Shown here in pieces: positions 6,595-10,902 of a stretch of 10,902 bases of DNA (the first letter of the stretch is position 1; every line of letters starts with the position of its first letter). Where the stretch lies: assembly GCA_001275005.1 (NCBI GenBank), contig JWZX01000835.1:1-10902 (forward strand), written 5' to 3'. The position numbers were made by a program, and so were the translations under genes. The DNA is from Chrysochromulina tobinii. Its lineage: Eukaryota > Haptophyta > Prymnesiales > Chrysochromulinaceae. The notes beneath the pieces are model-generated. The model was not told the DNA's origin. It ran no database searches and saw only the letters and a program-made list of their open reading frames with translations.

Positions 6595-7455
6595 ATGGCG
6601 CCCCCTTCTACCCAACGCACGTCAGCAGCGCACGATGCTTTCCAGATGGAGCTCGAGGATGAGCTGCGCCTGCCGACGACCGAGCGCATGCTCGCCGCCT
6701 TTGGCGGACGCCTCCGCTGCTTCGAGCGTTTCCTGCTGTCCCGGCAGTATGATGTGGCCCAGGCAGCCGAGGCCTTCCGCTTGACAGCCGCCTTTCGGCG
6801 CAGCCACGGCCTCGACGGGGAGGCTGCATACGATATCTCTGAGGAGCTCCGCGTGCGTGTCAGCGCCCTTTGGCCAGCGACCTACTGCGGCACGACGGCG
6901 GATGGCTCACCTGTACAGGTACTGCGCCTGGGCAAGCTCGACCCGAATGCCATGCTCGAGGTGAGCGACGAGGAGTTCGCGGCGTACTACATCTGGTGGA
7001 TGGAGGGCTCGCTGCGCTTGCAGGTGGAGGCATACGCGCGCTCGGCACCGCCGGCGAGCGGTCTGGTTGATGTCTACGATTGCAGTGGCCTCGGGTTTGC
7101 AGCATTCACGCGCGTGCAGCCCATGCTCGCTCGCGTCCTCTCGATCGGCAAACAGTACTATCCCGAAAACCTGCGCACGGCGGTCATCGTACGCGCGCCG
7201 CTCGGTTTCGCATCCGCTTGGTCGCTCGTGAGCAACGTCCTCTCCGAACGAACGGTCGCCAAGTTTGACATTCGGAGCGACGACGGTAAGCAGCCGCTGC
7301 TAGAGCTGCTTGGCTCCGAGGAGCGGCTGCTCGCCCTGCAAGCGGCCATGGGGCGGCCGAGCAGCTTGGCATCCTCGAGCCACGCGGACCACGCATCGGG
7401 AGCGGCGGCCGACATGGGTTGGGGCTCGTGGGCGCTCTCGAAGGTGACGGGCTGA
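6595..7455 (+). CDS. Sec14-like CRAL-TRIO lipid-transfer protein
   Basis: 286 residues from the ATG at 6595 (G at -3 and G at +4). The frame stays open to a TTG at 6523, but that part looks non-coding. Residues ~36-72 match the CRAL-TRIO N-terminal helices (FERFLLSRQYDVAQAAEAFR...AFRRSHGLD). Residues ~92-240 match the lipid-binding lobe: YCGTTADGSPVQVLRLGKLD, then GLVDVYDCSGLG, then the hallmark YYPENLRTAVIVRAP with LGFASAW and a TVAKFDI strand. Such proteins bind phosphatidylinositol or other hydrophobic ligands and exchange them between membranes, usually from the cytosol. Length is typical of a stand-alone Sec14 domain. The C-terminal 40 residues are Ser/Ala-rich and finish with WGSWALSKVTG, a possible small membrane-contact tail. 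The ligand cannot be assigned. The start codon is 136 bp after the stop of the SHIPPO gene on the same strand. Confidence 0.9.
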   Translation: MAPPSTQRTSAAHDAFQMELEDELRLPTTERMLAAFGGRLRCFERFLLSRQYDVAQAAEAFRLTAAFRRSHGLDGEAAYDISEELRVRVSALWPATYCGTTADGSPVQVLRLGKLDPNAMLEVSDEEFAAYYIWWMEGSLRLQVEAYARSAPPASGLVDVYDCSGLGFAAFTRVQPMLARVLSIGKQYYPENLRTAVIVRAPLGFASAWSLVSNVLSERTVAKFDIRSDDGKQPLLELLGSEERLLALQAAMGRPSSLASSSHADHASGAAADMGWGSWALSKVTG

Positions 7456-7790
7456 CCTTATTAGGCGAGCCCCAAACCCGAGCACCGAGCATGCCCCTGC
7501 TCAGCTGGTGGTCGCGGCGGCAGAGTGCTACGGGCGCATGGCAGCAAAACGCTCGGTACGCGAGACGCGGCACTCACAGAGGGTTCACAGTGGGATCAAG
7601 CCTTGACCGCTGACATGAGAGAACAGCGTCTCTCGCGTCTCGGAAATCTCAAATCGTGATACTGGTGAAGCACTGAAGCTCAAGCTGATTCCGGTCCGAG
7701 TATATTAGACGCAGTTATTAATTGCGCGATTCATGTCTCCTTTTATTTCGATTCCCCTATGTAAGACAACGATTAGCTGCGGGAGGGCGG
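7456..7790. other. Intergenic spacer, 3' side of the Sec14-like gene
   Basis: No supported coding frame is present. Composition drops to AT-rich around 7690-7770, unlike the flanking genes. A TGTAA, the polyadenylation signal of green algae, lies near 7760, but its use here is unproven. The segment likely holds the 3' UTR of the Sec14-like gene. Confidence 0.45.
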
Positions 7791-7877
7791 GGCTTAGACC
7801 TTAGTCGGGCGCGCCCCGTTGCGCCCCTTACGAGGCTTAGGCCTTAGCCGCGCTTACATGGTTACAACCCCTTACGG
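7791..7877. repeat. Degenerate tandem repeat of 43-44 bp
   Basis: Unit 1 (7791-7833) and unit 2 (7834-7877) both begin GGCTTAGRCCTTAGYCG and both end CCCCTTACGR; their centres diverge. Also, GCGCCCCGT at 7811-7819 is the reverse complement of ACGGGGCGC at 7874-7882, so the pair could fold into a stem. No function is known. Confidence 0.65.
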
Positions 7878-8027
7878 GGCGCCCGCGCCCCGAGCGGGCC
7901 GAAGTCCGTTCGGTTAATCGCTCGTATCCGGAATTCGTTTCGAACTTACGATGCCGTGCCGAGCAAGCCCGTCAAGCGAGCTCTCGAGTACTCTGAGTCA
8001 GAGCCGTGTGAAGCCGAGCTCCTCGCC

Positions 8028-8045
8028 GGGAGGGGTTAGGGAGGG
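8028..8045 (+). promoter_or_regulatory. G-quadruplex motif
   Basis: Four G-runs with short loops: GGG, A, GGGG, TTA, GGG, A, GGG. This meets the usual G3+N1-7 rule with 1-, 3- and 1-nt loops, predicting a stable structure. It lies on the plus strand between two convergent genes, so it may affect termination; that role is inferred. Confidence 0.6.
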
Positions 8046-8059
8046 CGATCACACTGTGG

Positions 8060-8149
8060 ATCACAGACGTAGTTTCTGTGATTCGGTCCTCTCTCTCGGA
8101 ATTGAAGCTCCCAGAGCTTCAAGTCTGTGATTCGAGCCTCTTTCTCGGA
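8060..8149. repeat. Hairpins within a 26-bp direct-repeat pair, 3' of the DHHC gene
   Basis: ATCACAGA at 8060-8067 pairs with TCTGTGAT at 8075-8082 (7-nt loop). TTGAAGCTC at 8102-8110 pairs perfectly with GAGCTTCAA at 8114-8122 (3-nt loop, CCA). The 26-mer at 8075-8100 recurs at 8124-8149 with about three mismatches. The block is 93 bp past the stop codon of the minus-strand DHHC gene, probably in its 3' UTR, where the 9-bp hairpin could form in RNA. Confidence 0.7.
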
Positions 8150-8241
8150 CGCCCCGCCCCCGGTTCTCCGAGCAGCGGGCACACGCCCCTCTGTGCATGA
8201 CTCTGGCGTCTGGGGGATCGGACGTTCGCTACGAGTTCGCG

Positions 8242-9488
8242 TCACGGGCAGAGGAGCGGCCTCGCGCGGCGCACGAGCTGCGCGCAGCGCGCGGGCGGGA
8301 GCGGCTTGGCTTGGCGTCGCAGTCGGCGTGCCTCGTGCCCCGTCAGCCCGCGCGCCAAATTGACCCCGATCGATGCGAGCAACGCGAGACAACTCAAGCA
8401 CACGAGGGCCGCATAGGCAGCGCTGACCGCCTCGAGACCCCAGCGCTGCGCGTCCCACGCCAGCTGTGCGCACAGAGCGGCTTGCACGCCCGTTGCACCG
8501 GCGAAGCAGAGGAGCCCACGCACAAATGCGCCGAGATTGTGAGCTCCGATGCAGGCGTCCAGCCAGATGCAGTGGTGATCGTAACCGACGACCGTCGCGC
8601 CACACAGCATGCATCGAGTGCCCATGGCAGCGCCCGCGGCGGCGGCGCGATTGCCAAAAGCCCTGGCGCGCTCAGAGGCGCCTCCACGCGCCTCCTCCGC
8701 CGCTTCCACCATCTCCTCCGCCGTCTCCTCCGCCTCTGCCATCGCCTCCGCCGACTCCCATAACAGCTCCTCACCGCTGTCATTGCCCACAACCTCTAGA
8801 GGCGTCTCGCCCCGTGAGTGCTTCAGGAGCGGGTCGCGCACCTCGGAAGCACACACGGCGGCGCCCATGTGGAGCACCGCGGACAGCAGCCACAGGCCAA
8901 ACGGCACGCGCTCGCCCATCCGCACCGTGAACAACAGGTTGCCCTGCGCGCCGTGAGGGAGGCACACGGGGACGCACCGTCAGCCAGTGTGGCGAGGCAC
9001 GCGCGGATGGGACGACGCGGATGGGACGCGTGCGCTGCATCTTCGAGACTAGAGCGCACGAAGGCAAACGAAGTGGTCGTCCACGCGCAGAAGAAGCGCG
9101 AGCGCCTGCGGGCGACCAGTGCGGCATGGTGCATGAAGGCAAGCAACGGCAGCAGCGCCACGAACACGAAAAAGGCCTGAGATGAGCTGCCTGTCGCGAC
9201 CAGCCACAGCACAGGGACGGCGATGACAGCGAGCAGGCCGTCGAAGCCGAGGTGGACAGCCCCGTTGTAGTTGGGCATCCGTATCCGATCGTCGAGGTCT
9301 GCGATCAGTTGCCTGAGCGGCTGAGGTGTGCACGTCATGACGCTCTCAGCAAGGCCGTCGCTCGCGCTCAAATCCATAAGGTGCGAGCGCTTGCCGTGGC
9401 GGTCGATGAATTCGCAGCAGCAGAAGAGCGGCCGACCGTCGTCATAGACCACGTCCTGCATTTCACGCCGTACTCGCGCGTCGGGCAT
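8242..9488 (-). CDS. DHHC-type palmitoyltransferase-like membrane protein (two exons)
   Basis: Exon 1 is 9488-9060 (143 residues) and exon 2 is 8943-8242 (233 residues), total 376. The ATG at 9488 is the first in frame. Hydrophobic segments: ~84-101, ~105-125, ~132-148, ~154-175, then two after the catalytic loop (~278-303, ~312-340). The catalytic block reads RCMLCGATVVGYDHHCIW, then LDACIGAHN, giving D265-H266-H267-C268; Cys268 would carry the acyl group. LARGLTGHE after the last helix matches the family's TTxE-like motif. These enzymes S-acylate proteins at Golgi, ER or plasma membranes. Oddity: the usual first CxxC and the His of the zinc-finger region are missing. Their place is taken by an acidic Ala/Glu-rich insert (EEMVEAAEEARGGASERARA). 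The protein could therefore have altered activity. Upstream exons (for example ankyrin repeats) are not seen but cannot be excluded. Confidence 0.82.
8944..9059 (-). other. Predicted intron in the DHHC-like gene (116 nt)
   Basis: Donor GTGCGC begins at 9059 on the minus strand and the acceptor ends at 8944 (CGGCGCGCAG). Removal is phase 0 and joins the first transmembrane exon to the DHHC exon, which lie in different frames. Splicing gives SFAF/GNLLF at the junction. A nearer GTGCGT donor in exon 1 would give the wrong frame. Confidence 0.7.
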
Positions 9489-9722
9489 TGCAGCCAACTA
9501 TACCGGTACCATGCCCGGCGCAGCGCTTGATTCCGATCGCTGGTTGCATCGATAGTGTGGGCGTTGCTGGCTGACAACTCGCTTCGACGCGATGCATGCG
9601 TGAACCAGGTTGACCGCGAGACGTTTTTTGCGTGCCGACGAGAAGATGGCGAATTGGGTTTGGGTGGACGCTTTGAAGTGGACGGGTGGGCCCGGCCCCG
9701 CTTAAACCAGGCTTAGCCCCAG
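9489..9722. other. Upstream region between divergent genes
   Basis: This segment lies between the start of the DHHC-like gene and the first clear Pro-rich exon. It should contain the DHHC-like promoter and possibly 5' exons of the Pro-rich gene. A 19-codon frame starting MANWVWVDALKW is present near 9645 but does not look like a signal peptide. No promoter motif was recognised. Confidence 0.4.
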
Positions 9723-10902
9723 GCCCAAGATGTTGCGACGCCCACCACCGTTCCCCGAGCCATCTCCACCGCCACCACCCTGGCCAACCCCACCGCCACC
9801 GGTCCAGCCACCTTCAAGGCCTCCACGTCCGCCACCGCCCCCTCAACCTGAGCCTCCCGAGCCCTCACCACCTCTACCGTCGCCGCCATCGCCGCCGCCG
9901 CCGTCTCCTCTGTGCGTCGCAACGATTGAGTTTCGAACTCAATCCTAACCGACCGTATACCGACCGATCTCTGCTCCTCGCTCACGTGTGCTTGTACACG
10001 TGTGTGATGCTGTGTGATCCCACCGCTCGCAGACCACCTCCTCCTCCATCTCCTCCTCCTCCATCTCCTCGTCCGCCGCCACCACCATCTCCTCCTCCTC
10101 CTTCACCACCACCTCCGTACGCAAGCAGACAAACATGCCCTGCACGTCCTCTGCTGTGGCCTGTCCACACTCCTTGTACATGTAGACTTGTTGCACACGG
10201 CCTTCTTTTGCACGGTCTTGGCCCTCTTGCTGCCATCCTCCCTGCAAGCTCAGAGCGCGTATGCCTATTGGCTCATTTGAATCCCGCTATCCGCGCTCGT
10301 GTGCTTGAGTGCCGTTGTGCGCTGTGGTGGATGTTATGGTGGATGCATGTCCTGACTCTCTTGCTATGTTCACTGCTGCCTAAACTGTTGCCCACAGGCC
10401 GCCTCCATCGCCGCCACCGCGTCCGCCACCACCGTCGCCGCCACCGCCGTCGCCGCCACCGCATCCGCCGCCGACGTCGCCATCTCCACTGCCGCCACCG
10501 CCCTCGCCGCCACCGCCCTTGCCACCTCCAAGACCACCACCTACCCCTCCTCCACCACAGCCACCGCCACCCTCACCGCCGCCGCCCTCGCCGCCACCGC
10601 TGACTCCCCCGTCATGGCCACCGCCGCCTTCGCCCCCGCCGCCGCCCCCGCCCTCGCCGCCCCCGCCCTTCCCCCCCGACTGTGCGGCCGTGCTCGAGAC
10701 GCCCGTCGCCGCCGACGGCCACACCTGCCGTGAACATCTCGGGATCCCCTTTGTGCTACCGAATGGGATTGGCGGATTGAACTCCGCAGGTTGCAGTGGG
10801 CACGGATGCAACTATAGCTTCGAGCAGCTGGCCAATGCCTATCCCGAGTGCCGGTGGTGCCATCCGGAGCATAACCAGCCACGTGGACCGCCGCCGCCCG
10901 CG
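9723..10902 (+). CDS. Pro-rich (SPPPP) cell-wall-type protein, spliced, partial at right edge
   Basis: Proposed exons: 9723-9911, 10033-10116 and 10398 to beyond 10902. In the spliced frame almost every residue is Pro or Ser (PPSPPPPSP blocks), as in hydroxyproline-rich glycoproteins and pherophorin-like spacers, which are secreted and glycosylated. Exon 3 then encodes a Cys-rich module of about 70 residues starting DCAAVLETPVAADGHTC, with seven Cys, a CSGHGC motif and YPECRWCHPE, before a new PPPPPA spacer at the window end. The first exon either starts at the ATG at 9730 (MLRRPPPFPEP, no signal peptide) or, more likely, is internal, because AG at 9721-9722 gives a phase-2 exon like the others. 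An in-frame TAA at 9703 limits simple extension. The gene continues past the window. The function is probably extracellular matrix or cell surface; this is inferred from composition. Confidence 0.72.
9912..10032 (+). other. Predicted intron 1 of the Pro-rich gene (121 nt)
   Basis: Donor GTGCGT follows ...TCTCCTCT and the acceptor reads CGCTCGCAG. Splicing is phase 2 and joins CT to A to make Leu, keeping the Pro frame. Inside, CACGTGT (9983-9989) and ACACGTG (9996-10002) can pair. Confidence 0.7.
10117..10397 (+). other. Predicted intron 2 of the Pro-rich gene (281 nt)
   Basis: Donor GTACGC and acceptor TTGCCCACAG flank a T-richer stretch with no Pro-rich coding. Splicing is phase 2 (CC plus G, Pro) and restores the Pro frame, which is otherwise lost in exon 3. 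Confidence 0.7.

Noticed and set aside
8033-8041. GGGTTAGGG as telomere repeat
   Set aside because: Only one partial unit; better described as part of a G-quadruplex motif.
7456-8241. CRISPR array or transposon in the convergent spacer
   Set aside because: The repeats are few, degenerate and irregular. There are no regular spacers, no terminal repeats and no transposase frame, and the genes are eukaryotic.
8394-9497. A frameshifted pseudogene explanation for the DHHC gene
   Set aside because: A GT-AG intron of 116 nt in phase 0 joins both parts without damage and falls between membrane segments; splicing is simpler than a break.
9686-10603. A long plus-strand frame (305 residues) rich in His/Arg
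   Set aside because: It is a shifted reading of the Pro codons (CAC/CGC repeats) across introns. The spliced Pro frame explains the region and matches splice phases.
10380-10811. Gly-rich minus-strand frame
   Set aside because: Reverse complement of CCG/CCA/CCC Pro codons; the composition is a by-product.

Overview
This looks like nuclear DNA of a GC-rich, flagellated marine alga or related protist. A haptophyte is my best guess, and other GC-rich algae such as pelagophytes are possible. The reasons are: GC-biased third codon positions; Ala-, Gly- and Pro-rich low-complexity protein segments; short GT-AG introns whose donors read GTGCGC, GTGCGT and GTACGC; plant/algal-type AP2 domains; a flagellar SHIPPO-type protein; and a cell-surface-like SPPPP protein with a Cys-rich module. 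The genes are read singly on both strands. There is no operon, transposase, CRISPR array, rRNA or recognisable tRNA.

Layout, left to right. (1) 105-1976 (+): a possible 2-oxoglutarate/Fe(II) oxygenase-like fold joined to two almost identical AP2 DNA-binding domains. (2) 1977-2504: intergenic, with five TACGTC motifs and then a perfect 37-bp inverted repeat that forms a foldback. (3) 2505-4451 (+): an unknown Ala-rich, possibly nuclear protein with internal tandem repeats. (4) 4649-5248 (-): an unknown 199-residue protein, tail to tail with gene 3 and head to head with the next gene. (5) 5373-6458 (+): a PG-rich (SHIPPO/STPGR) axonemal protein. (6) 6595-7455 (+): a Sec14-like CRAL-TRIO lipid-binding protein. 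(7) 7456-8241: a long convergent spacer holding a degenerate 43-44-bp tandem repeat, a G-quadruplex motif and a hairpin/direct-repeat cluster. (8) 8242-9488 (-): a DHHC palmitoyltransferase-like membrane protein that needs one 116-nt intron removed and lacks the first half of the usual zinc-binding region. (9) 9723 to the right edge (+): a Pro-rich secreted or cell-wall type protein, split by introns that are all in phase 2 and ending in a Cys-rich module at the window edge.

The genes do not form an obvious pathway. Themes present are chromatin/transcription (AP2 fusion, perhaps gene 3), flagellum (SHIPPO), membrane/lipid biology (Sec14, DHHC) and cell surface (Pro-rich protein). The most noteworthy items are the oxygenase-like/AP2 fusion, the foldback next to a cluster of ACGT-core sites, the phase-2 Pro-rich exon series, and the reduced DHHC zinc finger. 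All functional assignments rest on motifs read by eye; no database search was possible.
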